Assembly: GCA_015060625.1 (NCBI GenBank)
Contig: SUYC01000020.1
Location: 1 to 61,144, forward strand
DNA: 61,144 nucleotides
Direction: 5' to 3'
From: Xylanibacter ruminicola
GTDB lineage: Bacteria > Bacteroidota > Bacteroidia > Bacteroidales > Bacteroidaceae
Below the pieces are notes generated by a model that saw only the letters and a program-made list of their open reading frames with translations, was not told the origin of the DNA and did no database searches. Below are positions 36,088-46,288 of this stretch, in pieces (position 1 is the first letter of the stretch; every line of letters begins with the position of its first letter). Position numbers and translations under genes: made by a program.

Positions 36088-38223
36088 TTATTTGACAGAA
36101 AAAGTCAATTCATTGCCATTTTTCCAGGCGCTGTACTTCACTTTTCCACCTTTTACGTATCCAATACGCACACGGCGTTGGATGGGAGCCAACTGTCCGT
36201 CCTTCTGCGTCAGAATCACCTTCAGCAGCTTTTTCTGCTTCACAGCTTTCAGTTCAGTCAGGCGATAAGCCCCTTTCTTGTAGTCGAAACCATCGCCGGC
36301 ATCCTCATACAACTGACCTTGAGCCTGACCGTTGGCATCGACACACACCAGCAAGGTAAGCGAGTCGGTACGCATATCGGCTGTGCTCTGTGCCAGATTG
36401 GCCAGAGGAATGATAGAGCCAGGGCGCTGGCGCAACTCGGCCTGATAGCTATCGGTATGGTCTTCGAGCGTGAAAGGCTGCCAACTGCCACCATCGGGCT
36501 GAGCCACCTCGGCTGCCCACTGGGGGCGAACCATCAGGTCGGGTCCCAACAGGAAGGCACGATCCTCGCTACGCAGACTCAGATCCTTAGGATTGCTCAT
36601 AAACAGCGGGCGCATCACAGGCATGCCATCCACACTGGCCTCGCGGAAACAGGTGTAGATATAAGGCATGAGCATGTAACGACGGTTGATGGCCGTACGG
36701 CACACATCAAGCACCTTACCCTCGAAAGCCCATGGTTCCTGATCCACCGTCCCCTTGGTATTGTGGTTGCGCACAAAGGGGAAATACACGCCTACAGCTG
36801 TCCACTGTGCCAGCAGTTCGGCATTGGAGTTCTCGCAAAAGCCGCCGATATCAGGACCATTGAAAGGCTGACCGCTCAGTCCGAGGGTAAGGGTCATAGG
36901 CACGCTGAGTTTCATATGGTCGGGCGAAGAGAGGTTATCACCAGTCCATGTGGCAGCATAGCGATGACCGCCAAGGAAGTTAGAGCGCGACAGGATGAAC
37001 GGACGCTTCTGCGGATTGGCGAGCAGCAGTCCCTGACGGCTGGCGCGCACCATATTCATGCCAAACACATTGTGGAAACGCAAGTGCGGACCAGGGATAC
37101 CGCCATCGCCATTCAGATGTTGGTTGTCGCGAGGCATGGTTGTCTCAGGCAGTCCGAACGAGGCAGGCTCGTTCATATCGTTCCAAACACCATCCACCCC
37201 TTGAGCCATAAAGTCCTTATAGAGGGTAGCCCACCAAGTGCGCACCTCAGGACGGGTAAAGTCGGGGAAGTGTACGGCACCGGGCCATACCTCGCCTACA
37301 AAGGGGTTGCCGTCGCTGGTCTTCACCCAATAATCGCCAGCGGTACCCTGATCATCTACAAAGTACCCCTCTTCGGCCTTCACACCTGGGTCGATCATAT
37401 ACACACTCTTGAAATGGTGCTGATGCAGATAGTCGTTCAATTTCTTAGGATTGCTGAACCCTTTGGGGTCAAAGGTAAATATGCGATAGCCATCCATATA
37501 ATCGATGTCCATCCAAATCACATCGGATGGAATGCGATTGCTACGCAGTTTGTCGGCCACCTCCATCACCTGGGTATCAGGATAGTAACTGAACTTGCAC
37601 TGCTGGTAGCCTAACGACCACAATGGAGGTAGCGACATGGTGCCTGTGAGGCTGACCAGTGCCTGCATCAGAGCCTGAGGACTCTGGCGCTCGATAACGA
37701 ATACGCGGAAAGCAGGGCCCTCACTATCGAATATCACCTCGTGGTCGGCGGTGGTTATCTTCTGTCGCCAGGTATTGTCGGCAATGATACCAAAGGCTGT
37801 ACCATCCTTACGCAGCCCCATCACCCAAGGGTGACTCTGGTACAGGTGCGTACCGCCATCCATGCCGTAGGCAGGGGTATCTACATTCCACAGTTCAATG
37901 GTACGACCATTACGGCGCAGAGGCCCTGTGACCTCGCCCGTGCCATAGAAATCCACATCGTCGGCCACACGGATGGTGGCAATACTATGCCCGTTCTGCT
38001 CACTGAAAGCCACACGCAGAGGCCACTGGGCTGTGAGTGGATTAACAGCTGCCGGCTCTTGCTCGAAGATGGGCGAAGGCTGATGCTGCTTGGCATCGTA
38101 ATGGGCAGGATAGAAAACAGCCACACTATCGGTGGTCATAAAAGCAGACTGAGCCATCGCAACGGATGCGATGGCCAGACTACTAAGGAAAATACTGATT
38201 CTTTCAGTCATTTTTACTAACAA
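36088..38223 (-). CDS. Glycoside hydrolase family 31 enzyme (alpha-glucosidase type)
   Basis: 711 residues with a signal peptide ending ASVAMAQ. GH31 motifs: IWMDIDYMDGYRIFTFDP, the nucleophile segment GVWNDMNEPASFG, and the acid/base segment ATWTGDNLSSPDHMK. A C-terminal beta domain follows. It should release glucose from alpha-linked oligosaccharides outside the cytoplasm. A start at 38211 (MTERIS) is equally possible. It is the third gene of a GH31, SusF-like, GH31 unit. Confidence 0.9.
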   Translation of the reverse strand: MLVKMTERISIFLSSLAIASVAMAQSAFMTTDSVAVFYPAHYDAKQHQPSPIFEQEPAAVNPLTAQWPLRVAFSEQNGHSIATIRVADDVDFYGTGEVTGPLRRNGRTIELWNVDTPAYGMDGGTHLYQSHPWVMGLRKDGTAFGIIADNTWRQKITTADHEVIFDSEGPAFRVFVIERQSPQALMQALVSLTGTMSLPPLWSLGYQQCKFSYYPDTQVMEVADKLRSNRIPSDVIWMDIDYMDGYRIFTFDPKGFSNPKKLNDYLHQHHFKSVYMIDPGVKAEEGYFVDDQGTAGDYWVKTSDGNPFVGEVWPGAVHFPDFTRPEVRTWWATLYKDFMAQGVDGVWNDMNEPASFGLPETTMPRDNQHLNGDGGIPGPHLRFHNVFGMNMVRASRQGLLLANPQKRPFILSRSNFLGGHRYAATWTGDNLSSPDHMKLSVPMTLTLGLSGQPFNGPDIGGFCENSNAELLAQWTAVGVYFPFVRNHNTKGTVDQEPWAFEGKVLDVCRTAINRRYMLMPYIYTCFREASVDGMPVMRPLFMSNPKDLSLRSEDRAFLLGPDLMVRPQWAAEVAQPDGGSWQPFTLEDHTDSYQAELRQRPGSIIPLANLAQSTADMRTDSLTLLVCVDANGQAQGQLYEDAGDGFDYKKGAYRLTELKAVKQKKLLKVILTQKDGQLAPIQRRVRIGYVKGGKVKYSAWKNGNELTFSVK

Positions 38224-38248
38224 CTAATTAATTAACTCAATCACTATA

Positions 38249-38977
38249 TTACTTTAATAAAACAGCTTCGATGGTTTCGTTAAACAAATCTACTGTTATG
38301 CGGTAGCGACCATCGCAACTCAGCGTCCATTTAGTATCAGCACCACCAGTATGGAAACGCTTATCCTTCAGGATGTCGGTATCAGCGGCATAAGGGTGGA
38401 TGGATTTAGGATGATAACGATCCTGTCCCAGAAACTTAAAGCTGCCAGGTTCTTCAACTTCGGGGTGGCGTTTCAACTCGCCCTCCCAAGTCCAAATACA
38501 GGGATTATTCAGATTCTGCTTCATCAGCAGCATCTTACCATCGGCTTTCCAACCTACCTCAGTAGCACCGCCAGCCAGGAACAGTTCGCCCCAAGGCTGG
38601 AACAATTCGCCACGCAGTTGTTTCTTCTCGGTATCGATATGAAAACGGTAGCGATCTTCGGTCACCACCACCTGCCAGGCTGCCTGCTTGGCATCAGTTG
38701 TAACAGTGTAGCCGATTCCCTTGTTCACGATATTGGCATCGGGGGCGTCGGCCACCAGATAGGTCGTACGCTTACCTGCCTTCTTGGCTGTGGCAACGCG
38801 CAGTTCGCCTGCCTTCAAGCGGCCAGCATACTTAAAATCGTTATCACTTACCTTGGTAAGTTTCTGGGCACCACCAGGCACAGCGGTTCCGATAATCCAC
38901 AGTTCCTGATACTGCTGGGCACTCAAGGTGATACACACCACCAGTGCAGCCATCATCATATATAATCTTTTCATCAC
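38249..38977 (-). CDS. SusF/SusE-like glycan-binding protein (small)
   Basis: 242 residues with a signal peptide ending ITLSAQ. It contains two SusE/SusF-type repeats, YQELWIIGTAVPGGAQKLTKVSDNDFKYAGRL (about 22-125) and GELFLAGGATEVGWKADGKMLLMKQN (about 130-240), which are starch-binding modules in SusF. It lacks the lipobox of a typical SusE/F. It sits between two GH31 genes with an 8-bp gap to the upstream one, so it probably helps bind their substrate. Confidence 0.72.
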   Translation of the reverse strand: MMKRLYMMMAALVVCITLSAQQYQELWIIGTAVPGGAQKLTKVSDNDFKYAGRLKAGELRVATAKKAGKRTTYLVADAPDANIVNKGIGYTVTTDAKQAAWQVVVTEDRYRFHIDTEKKQLRGELFQPWGELFLAGGATEVGWKADGKMLLMKQNLNNPCIWTWEGELKRHPEVEEPGSFKFLGQDRYHPKSIHPYAADTDILKDKRFHTGGADTKWTLSCDGRYRITVDLFNETIEAVLLK

Positions 38978-38984
38978 GCTTACA

Positions 38985-41234
38985 TTATTTAATAGTTACC
39001 ACTGTTTTCTTATCACACGCTGTACGAGCCACATTAACGGTGAGCAAACGGCGCTGCTGATCATAGTTCCAGCTACCATCGGTCAACTGGCGACCATCGA
39101 TAACCACGGCTTTTGGACGGTTAACTGCCAGGAACTCTACGGTGTAGGAACGGCTCTCAGGCATGCCCGCAAATTTTCCCTCACGGGGAAGAATGGTGAG
39201 CGTGTTACCTTCGTGACTGATGGTAGTAGTGGTATAAGCACCCTGCTTATAGCCCTCGGTATCGCCCTCGTCCTCGTAAAGCTTGGTCTGTCCGTTGCCA
39301 CCAGGCACCACCTTCAGTATCAGACGGTCAGGACGTGTGTTGAGATTCATCATCGGTGGGTTGTTCACAATCACACTACCAGCACGGAAGAAGTAAGGAA
39401 TTTCCTCCATGGCATAGCGGTCGGTAAAGGTGCGGTTGCCCTCAACCACCTTATTGCGGCACACATCAAACCAACGCCCCTCGGGCAGCCAAGTACGACG
39501 GGCTGTCATGCCATCGCTCTCGGGCTTGGTAACAACAGGTGCCACCAGGATATCATCGCCAAACATATACTCGTCCTCAAACAGATAAGCATTATTAACC
39601 TCGGGCCACTCGTAGTAGAGCGGACGGCACAGACTAACACCTGTATCGTAGGCCTGACGCGCAGCGGTATAGATGTAAGGCATCAGCGCATAGCGCAGTT
39701 TTACGGTCTCAAGCAACGAGGGGAAGTTAGGATATTTCCAGATGCGACGCTCGATACCCTCCCAGTTGGTAGCATGGGTGCGGAAGATAGGTGTGAACAC
39801 ACCATACTGCATCCAGCGGAGGTAAATCTCAGGATCGTTGCCACCAGTCTGCTGGTGTCCGCCCAAGTCGTGGCCCCAGTAGCCAAAGCCTACATTCGAG
39901 GCTGTGGCAGTAAAGTAAGGCTGCCAAGCCAGGGTGCCATAAGTTGTGAACGAGTCGCCAGAGAAACCAATCGGGTAACGGTGGCTGCCCAGTCCGCCCC
40001 AACGATGGAAAATCAGCGGACGATGGTTGGGACGATTCAGTCGCATATCGTTATAGAACACATGGTTGCACCAGAAGGTCTCGCCCAGTCCGTCAACATA
40101 CTTACTGGTGAGGTTCTGCTGCCAGTCGAGCCACCAGAAATCTACGCCCTGACGCTCGCGAGCTCGGATAATGTGCTTGAACATGTTATGATAGAAACGA
40201 CCATCGCTCAGGTTCCAGGGCACACGCTTGGTTTGCTTATCCAGTCCCATGTCCTCGCGCAGATCGTTGAAGAAGTCCTCATCATCGTCAACACCATCGG
40301 CTGGGTGCAGATTCAGCGACACCTTCAAACCATGCTGGTGCATCCAGTCGATCAGCCCCTCAGGATCGGGAATAGCTGTGCGGTCCCAAGTCCAACCGGT
40401 CCAACCCTGTGTGTGCCAGTCCATATCAAAAATCATCACATCCATGGGGATGTTGAAGCGCTTCACATCGTTCACAATCTCCATAAACTCATCCGAGGTG
40501 TAACGCTGGTATTTGCTGTACCAGTAACCCAGCACGTAGAGTGGCGGCATGGGCTGGCGACCAGCCACCTTGATGAAATCGCCTAAAGCTTTCTTATACT
40601 GATGGCCATAACCCAGGAAGTACCAATCGATGGCCTGCTTATCCACAGGCTCGGCCACCCAGTCGATACCATCCACCTGCTTGTCGAATGCGAATGTGGT
40701 TGAGCCATCGCCACGACGGGCCAATGGCGACTCGTCGATAATGCTCCAACCGGCACGCGACAACAAACCATTCTCCAGTTCCTGGCGCTTGTTATCACCA
40801 ATCTGTCCGTCGAGGGTGCGAGTTGTACCCTTCAGGTTCATCGCATCGTCCTTACCAGGATACCACAACACGGGGCGACCGTTAAGCTGCATCGAGATGT
40901 TGAGCACCTCGGCCGATGGCTTGCGACCATCAATCACGCCACCTATCTTATATTTAAGTGTCAGGGCCGATGTCTTGATTTCAAGATAACCATCCTTCTC
41001 TACAGCCGTAAAGGCAGGAACGGGTAAACGACGGTTTACGATAGCAAACGTTGCACGATCTTCGAACAACGAGCGATCGCTGTACTGAATACGGATCATT
41101 TCGGGCGTTAATACAGTAAAACGCGCCTTGCCTGAACGTACCACAGCATCGGGGTGAGCCACTGGATTCAACTCCTGTGCCCATGCGGTGTTCAAACTCA
41201 GACAGATGAATAATAAAGTTAGAATTCGTTTCAT
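38985..41234 (-). CDS. Glycoside hydrolase family 31 enzyme, second copy
   Basis: 749 residues with a signal peptide ending NTAWAQ. It has a DUF4968-like N-terminal domain, a GH31 barrel with VMIFDMDWHTQGWTGWTWD and FWWLDWQQN (nucleophile Asp), GFSGDSFTTYGTLAWQPYFT (acid/base), and a DUF5110-like C-terminus (KLYEDEGDTEGYKQGAYTTT). It differs strongly from the 36088-38223 enzyme, so it is not a recent duplicate. It is the first gene of its unit and has a distinctive upstream element shared with susC. Confidence 0.9.
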   Translation of the reverse strand: MKRILTLLFICLSLNTAWAQELNPVAHPDAVVRSGKARFTVLTPEMIRIQYSDRSLFEDRATFAIVNRRLPVPAFTAVEKDGYLEIKTSALTLKYKIGGVIDGRKPSAEVLNISMQLNGRPVLWYPGKDDAMNLKGTTRTLDGQIGDNKRQELENGLLSRAGWSIIDESPLARRGDGSTTFAFDKQVDGIDWVAEPVDKQAIDWYFLGYGHQYKKALGDFIKVAGRQPMPPLYVLGYWYSKYQRYTSDEFMEIVNDVKRFNIPMDVMIFDMDWHTQGWTGWTWDRTAIPDPEGLIDWMHQHGLKVSLNLHPADGVDDDEDFFNDLREDMGLDKQTKRVPWNLSDGRFYHNMFKHIIRARERQGVDFWWLDWQQNLTSKYVDGLGETFWCNHVFYNDMRLNRPNHRPLIFHRWGGLGSHRYPIGFSGDSFTTYGTLAWQPYFTATASNVGFGYWGHDLGGHQQTGGNDPEIYLRWMQYGVFTPIFRTHATNWEGIERRIWKYPNFPSLLETVKLRYALMPYIYTAARQAYDTGVSLCRPLYYEWPEVNNAYLFEDEYMFGDDILVAPVVTKPESDGMTARRTWLPEGRWFDVCRNKVVEGNRTFTDRYAMEEIPYFFRAGSVIVNNPPMMNLNTRPDRLILKVVPGGNGQTKLYEDEGDTEGYKQGAYTTTTISHEGNTLTILPREGKFAGMPESRSYTVEFLAVNRPKAVVIDGRQLTDGSWNYDQQRRLLTVNVARTACDKKTVVTIK

Positions 41235-41265
41235 TTTTTAATATCACGTTTTGTTATTTCATGCA

Positions 41266-41273
41266 CAAAAGTA
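41266..41273 (-). promoter_or_regulatory. -7 box of the GH31 operon
   Basis: TACTTTTG on the minus strand, 31 bp before the ATG at 41234. The shared upstream element begins 74 bp further upstream. Confidence 0.7.
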
Positions 41274-41346
41274 CTACAAATAGCTAACATACAAAAGAAA
41301 GCAAGTAAATGTATAACGAATAATCAGTCGTATAACAAAGATGGCA

Positions 41347-41402
41347 CTGATAATCAGCAAGTTCACTTAAGTCGAGTTAGTTGTTTGTATAACAGAAATA
41401 TT
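41347..41402. promoter_or_regulatory. Two-part upstream element of the GH31 operon (copy A)
   Basis: On the plus strand CTGATAATCAG (itself an inverted repeat) followed, 40 bp from start to start, by GTATAACAGAAATAT. The susC upstream region has CTGATTATCA and GTATAACAGAAATAT with exactly the same 40-bp spacing. Both copies lie 74-76 bp upstream of their -7 boxes. Extra GTATAA strings occur nearby. It is a candidate binding site for the SusR-like regulator encoded next to it. Confidence 0.65.
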
Positions 41403-41416
41403 GAGCAGCGAGCCAC

Positions 41417-43018
41417 CTATATTTCCATAATCAGGTGCTCAAACTGCTCGTTGTCAACCGTCGATCGGTTCTTTATTCGAGTTTTATACGTATTCACCGT
41501 ATGTACCGAGTAGTCCAGGAACTTAGCGATGCGCTCGCTATCGTTGATACCTAATCGAATCAGGGCAAAGATACGCATCTCGGATGTCAGCGACTGATCG
41601 TTATCTGGCAGCTTACGATCCTTCTCCTCGAACAGCGCATTATAGCGCTCCACAAAGTCGGGGAACAGTTTCAAGAATGTCTGGTCGAAAGCCTCGTACA
41701 TATTCGCGCGCTCCGTATTCAGCGTCGAGAGTTTCATCATCGAGCGCAAGTCCTCATACTGGCGTGCGGCTATCTTACGGTCAATAGCCAGATAGAGTTT
41801 CTCTAACTTGGCAATAAATTCGGCATTGGTATAAAACGACCTACCAATATAGGCATTTTTAATCTTATCATCCTCCTGCAACTGAAGATTGGTGTGCTTG
41901 AGTTGTTCCAACTGTTCGGCTATCGTCTCGCGGGCCTCCAACAGCTTACGATTCTTACGACGGATGGTACGGAAGCCCAACAGGCAGCCCACTAACAGAA
42001 TGATGAATAATCCTGTGGCCACAAAAAGCCAATTGCGCTGACCACGCATGCTGTTATAGCGATCTTGCTCGATGATAGGCAGGATATCGTTGATTTCCAC
42101 CTTGCGCAGACGGGTGCCATAAAAATTCACATCTTCTAACGCCTGATGCACATACACACTGGCACGGTCATGCTCACCCTCCTTAAAAACCAGACGGGCC
42201 AAATGATAGAGGGCGGTAATCTCACGGGTAGCTGTCTCGTTATCGGCCATAGCCGACTGAGCGAAATAAGCGATGGCTTTATCCTCGTGCTCCAACAACA
42301 GATGAGCCCATGCCATCTCGGCCATTGCCTTGGCACGTATGTGCAAGTCGTCACCACAGCCATCAAGTACGTGCTGCAACGACTCAAGCGCTTTCTGGTG
42401 CTCGTGCTCACGCAACTGACGCGTACCCGTCACCGACCACCACATACAGGAGTTAGGCGGTACAATCTGCTTGAGAGAGTCGAGATAGCCATTACTCCTG
42501 TTGATATACTTGGTATAAAAGGGCTCTTCCTTGATATAATCGGCCATGCTGCGCCACAGCAAACTGTTAATCTCAAAATAATCCTCGAGCAATTTTCCGC
42601 TCAGGGCACTACGATCCATCGACTGAAGGATATCATGTGCCTCACTCAGGATACCTGCCGAGATCAGCGAAAAGGCAATGGCCTCTTGCGATTGGGCAAT
42701 ATACTGCGGATGATGCAGGCGATTGGCTAATTCCAAACAAGCATAAGAATAATGACGGGCTGAGTCGTAACGGTAGCTTTTGTATTCGTTATACAAGGCG
42801 TACATCTGGGAAAATTCTCGACCTTCGGCTTTGGCTTTAGCCATGCCTTCCTTCAGACTTTCAATACGGTCGGTACGCTGTTTTTCATAATAGGCATGCT
42901 TAGCCAGACTGGCATCCAGTTTATCTAGCCAACCGGCAGTATGCTTATCTAATGCAGCCATGACAGGCAACATAAAAAACGCCATGAAACTAATTAGTAT
43001 AGGTTTTCTCATCATCAT
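41417..43018 (-). CDS. SusR-like membrane regulator (DUF6377 family)
   Basis: 533 residues. Signal-like N-terminus, a periplasmic helical TPR-type sensor (about 25-320), one transmembrane helix (about 328-348, WLFVATGLFIILLVGCLLGF), a coiled coil (about 355-390) and a C-terminal LuxR-like helix-turn-helix (EMRIFALIRLGINDSERIAKFLDYSVHTVNTYKTRIKNR). Length and layout agree with Bacteroides SusR, which senses maltose and switches on sus genes. It has its own promoter and lies between the susC operon and the GH31 operon. The bound sugar here is unknown. Confidence 0.82.
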   Translation of the reverse strand: MMMRKPILISFMAFFMLPVMAALDKHTAGWLDKLDASLAKHAYYEKQRTDRIESLKEGMAKAKAEGREFSQMYALYNEYKSYRYDSARHYSYACLELANRLHHPQYIAQSQEAIAFSLISAGILSEAHDILQSMDRSALSGKLLEDYFEINSLLWRSMADYIKEEPFYTKYINRSNGYLDSLKQIVPPNSCMWWSVTGTRQLREHEHQKALESLQHVLDGCGDDLHIRAKAMAEMAWAHLLLEHEDKAIAYFAQSAMADNETATREITALYHLARLVFKEGEHDRASVYVHQALEDVNFYGTRLRKVEINDILPIIEQDRYNSMRGQRNWLFVATGLFIILLVGCLLGFRTIRRKNRKLLEARETIAEQLEQLKHTNLQLQEDDKIKNAYIGRSFYTNAEFIAKLEKLYLAIDRKIAARQYEDLRSMMKLSTLNTERANMYEAFDQTFLKLFPDFVERYNALFEEKDRKLPDNDQSLTSEMRIFALIRLGINDSERIAKFLDYSVHTVNTYKTRIKNRSTVDNEQFEHLIMEI

Positions 43019-43046
43019 TTTAGTCGGAGTCTTCGTTAATCGCAGC

Positions 43047-43054
43047 CAAAGTTA
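43047..43054 (-). promoter_or_regulatory. -7 box for the SusR-like gene
   Basis: TAACTTTG on the minus strand, 28 bp before the ATG. The two-part element of susC/GH31 is absent here. Confidence 0.65.
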
Positions 43055-43119
43055 AAGATAAAAAACCAACCACGCACCATCTCAATTCAAATTATAACAA
43101 TAATTAACTCCACAAAAAA

Positions 43120-43166
43120 CCAACAGGCAATTAATAACTCTCAAAGAGCTACCAACTGCCCGTTGG
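43120..43166 (-). terminator. Terminator of the susCDE operon
   Basis: On the minus strand CCAACGGGCA pairs with TGCCTGTTGG (one mismatch), with a 27-base loop that includes an inner CTCTTTGAGAG hairpin, followed by TTTTTTG. It is 30 bp after the susE stop. Confidence 0.75.
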
Positions 43167-43195
43167 CCGAAATATCACTTTACTACTTTACTCTA

Positions 43196-44326
43196 TCAAT
43201 CAGCAGGTTCGAACTTGGTCCACATATCTGTGGCCAGCAAACATAGTGTCAACGTGTAGCGACCGCTTACTGAGGGCACCCACTTCACGTCGCCACCGTT
43301 GTCCTGATAACGGAAGGGTGACAGACGATGATTACTCACGGGGTCGGCATTATAGTCGGGCGCAAAGAAGAAAGGATCGCCCCAGCCATTACCAACACCA
43401 ATTTTAAACTCACCACCAGCATTGAAATCGCCAGTCCAGGCATAATAGTAGGGTTCGCGTGCGCTACCTACCATCTCCAGTCGGCCGTTAGAGGTGTTTG
43501 TATTCCAACCTACCGAACAGCCGTTACCACAAATCCAGATCTGTCCTGGTGTGGGCAACTGAACGATGTCAAGTACACGACAGTCGTTGAAGCCGACGTT
43601 GGTATCCACGATAACCGTACGTTTGCCATTGCCATCGAAACGGAAATCGCGCACGTCACCGTCTGTATAGTACTCTAACTGCTCACCTTCAGCCATACCA
43701 TAGGCAGGATAAGCCTCTGGTGTGGTGGTGAAGTGGAACTTGCAGGCACTCATGTTCAACGTAGCCTCGTAGATGCCAGTACCCAACTGGCGCTGATCCA
43801 GACGCTGGGTACTCTTCTTACCATCATCGGTGGTAATCTGCATGTACAGGTAGGGTGAGTATTTCTCGTAGCCTGTAGCTGTGAACTCAACAGTTGAGAG
43901 TTCAGGCTTGATATAGTGCTGCTCGTTTTTGAAGACAGCCAGCAACTGAGCGGTTACCTTCACGGCCTGACCAGGCAGCGCCCACTGGCTCAGCATCGTG
44001 TTCAGTTCGTCGTGGGTCATCGAATAAGTCAGGTTAGTACCCAACTCCTTATAGTCGGAGTGGCTGTCCTTCTGACCGGTGGGATAGAGGCATAACTTAT
44101 AGCTGATGCCCTCGGTAGCAGGGTCGGCATTCGTAGCCGCATCCCAACTGAAGGTGACGGCCGTCTGGTCGGCAGCACTCTTGCTGAGGGTAATCTCCTC
44201 AACCGAGCTCTTCACGTGCATCTCGTCGGGGTTCTCCTCCAGCGTGAAATACTCTGGGTCCTTGTTGCACGATGTGAACAGCAGTCCTGTGCACAAGGCA
44301 CTGAATATCATTGCATATTTCTTCAT
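43196..44326 (-). CDS. SusE-like outer membrane lipoprotein
   Basis: 376 residues with a lipobox (LLFTSC). A SusE N-terminal Ig-like domain (ITLSKSAADQTAVTFSWDAATNADPATEG..YKLCLYPTGQ) is followed by starch-module-like beta domains (QIWICGNGCSVGWNTNTSNG; FKIGVGNGWGDPFFFAPD). It should sit on the cell surface and hold glycan next to the SusCD transporter. The start M5 of the open frame (44326) is preferred because it begins the signal peptide. It lies 19 bp downstream of susD. Confidence 0.85.
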   Translation of the reverse strand: MKKYAMIFSALCTGLLFTSCNKDPEYFTLEENPDEMHVKSSVEEITLSKSAADQTAVTFSWDAATNADPATEGISYKLCLYPTGQKDSHSDYKELGTNLTYSMTHDELNTMLSQWALPGQAVKVTAQLLAVFKNEQHYIKPELSTVEFTATGYEKYSPYLYMQITTDDGKKSTQRLDQRQLGTGIYEATLNMSACKFHFTTTPEAYPAYGMAEGEQLEYYTDGDVRDFRFDGNGKRTVIVDTNVGFNDCRVLDIVQLPTPGQIWICGNGCSVGWNTNTSNGRLEMVGSAREPYYYAWTGDFNAGGEFKIGVGNGWGDPFFFAPDYNADPVSNHRLSPFRYQDNGGDVKWVPSVSGRYTLTLCLLATDMWTKFEPAD

Positions 44327-44345
44327 AATCGTATTCATTTATAGC

Positions 44346-46271
44346 TTAATTACCATTTTCGTTTACCCAGAATGGGGCCTCGCGCAAGTTGGGGTTCTTC
44401 TCGTACTCGTCGATATAGATAGGCATCCAGTAGTACTGGCGCTTCCAAATACGGGTCTGGAACACAGTGCGCTTGAAGAATTCCTCAGGAGTGCTACCCT
44501 GGAAGTTCATACCATAGTCGTCGCCACACATCTCGGGCAGGTTCTCTGCCTCCTTCCAGCGACGGATATCATACCAGCGGTTGTTCTCGCAGCACAGCTC
44601 CACACGGCGCTCGGCACGTATCACACGGCGCAGCTCGGCCTGGGTGTCATCCACATGGATGAACTTCTCGTCCATCGGGCTCACGTCGGCAGTGGTGTAT
44701 TGGCGCACACCGGCACGCTCACGGATACGGTTCAGATACTTCAGAGCCTCCTGGCGCGAAGAGCTGTTGTCGTAGCACTCGTTCACAGCCTCGGCATAGT
44801 CGAGATAGGTGAAGGCCAGACGATAGGTGAAGCCCTGACGTGGGGTGATGGAGCCTGTAAGGTTATTATCGAGCACATTCAAACCCTTACGAGCCAGATA
44901 GCCGTTTTGTGGGGCATCGTGGGGTGACGACGACTGGATATTGTCGCGACCATTATAGAAGAAATCGTATTTACGATTGCCAACAGCCAACCAAGCACCG
45001 TGGAACGATACGGCATTGTAGAAACGGGGCTCGCGGTTGCAGTACATATTATAGGTACCACGGTCGGTGACCTGTCCGGGCTTACCTGTACCATACTCCC
45101 AGTTGGTGATGTCAGAACGGTCGTCAATAGTGGTTGACATGCCGTCCTCTACATAACCTGAGTTAGGATCGGTGATGGGCAGACCGTTCTTGGTGAAGAA
45201 GGCATCAACCAGCCCCTGGTAAACACCCAGACCACAACCACCACCATACTCACGTACACTCACCTTAACCAGGAAGAAATTATAACTGTTATTCTTAGTT
45301 ACAGGGAAGGTAATCTCGTGGTTACCCTCGCTCCAACGCTTGATGTGCACGTTATAGGTACTCATGAAGGGGTCGATCTCACCATTAGGTCCTTGCTCGG
45401 TATAAAGGGCATAGCCGGCTTTCTCAGCCTCGTCGATACAGAGTTTCAAAGCTTCTACAGCACGCACCCATTTCTGTGGATCGTAGGTAGGATTAAAAAT
45501 CTGCTCACCCTCGTTATTCACATAATCCTTGTACCAAGGGTTACCGTTCACCAGCGGACTGGCGGCAAAGAGCAACATGCGCGAACGAACGGTGAGCGCC
45601 ATGATGCGGTTGATACGACCATATTTCGAAGGATCGTCATATACAGCAGGCAGTGCCATAGCAGCCTCCAGCATCTGCTTATCGCAGTAGTCAACCACAT
45701 CATCGAACTTAGACTGTCCAACCATAAGATCAGCCAGATCAAAATCGGTGGGTGCAATATAATCGGGCTTGAAGGGGATACCACCATAGTTCTCGGCCAA
45801 CTGCCACCAACCATAAGCAGTAAGGAACTTCACCTCGTTCTTCATGTTATCTACCTCCGACTGTGGCAGGTCGTGATCGGGCATCGCCTTTACCATATTA
45901 TTAAAGATGTAGCCATGACGGATATAACGGGGCATCATCATCCAGTAATTGGCATCCCACTGTGAGTTAATGGTCCACTGGCCGAAAATCTTTGGGATAA
46001 CTTTACTCCAATCCCACTGCTGCCAACGCTTTGAAGGAGTCATATCATCGGCGAACACCTCATAACCATCGGTCTTCAGCTCCCACTTGTCAGGAGTATG
46101 AATCACATTATAGACATAGGCCAACCATTGATAGACCTTTTCACGGTTCTCGAACACCATATCGGTGGTCAGCTCGGTATCAGGCTCCTTGTCGAGATAG
46201 TCGGAGCACGACACTAACGAGCCGCTGATGGCGCTAAGCGCACAGAAAATATATAGAAGTTTCTTCTTCAT
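44346..46271 (-). CDS. susD: SusD/RagB-family nutrient-binding lipoprotein
   Basis: 641 residues with a lipobox (SGSLVSC). SusD hallmarks include DYLDKEPDTELTTDMVFENREKVYQWLAYVYN at the N-terminus, the helical TPR-like core, and the C-terminal LRRVIRAERRVELCCENNRWYDIRRW motif. It forms the lid of the SusC transporter and binds the glycan. Substrate cannot be read from sequence alone. It is the second gene of the susC-susD-susE operon. Confidence 0.93.
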   Translation of the reverse strand: MKKKLLYIFCALSAISGSLVSCSDYLDKEPDTELTTDMVFENREKVYQWLAYVYNVIHTPDKWELKTDGYEVFADDMTPSKRWQQWDWSKVIPKIFGQWTINSQWDANYWMMMPRYIRHGYIFNNMVKAMPDHDLPQSEVDNMKNEVKFLTAYGWWQLAENYGGIPFKPDYIAPTDFDLADLMVGQSKFDDVVDYCDKQMLEAAMALPAVYDDPSKYGRINRIMALTVRSRMLLFAASPLVNGNPWYKDYVNNEGEQIFNPTYDPQKWVRAVEALKLCIDEAEKAGYALYTEQGPNGEIDPFMSTYNVHIKRWSEGNHEITFPVTKNNSYNFFLVKVSVREYGGGCGLGVYQGLVDAFFTKNGLPITDPNSGYVEDGMSTTIDDRSDITNWEYGTGKPGQVTDRGTYNMYCNREPRFYNAVSFHGAWLAVGNRKYDFFYNGRDNIQSSSPHDAPQNGYLARKGLNVLDNNLTGSITPRQGFTYRLAFTYLDYAEAVNECYDNSSSRQEALKYLNRIRERAGVRQYTTADVSPMDEKFIHVDDTQAELRRVIRAERRVELCCENNRWYDIRRWKEAENLPEMCGDDYGMNFQGSTPEEFFKRTVFQTRIWKRQYYWMPIYIDEYEKNPNLREAPFWVNENGN

Positions 46272-46288
46272 AACAATAATACGATAAA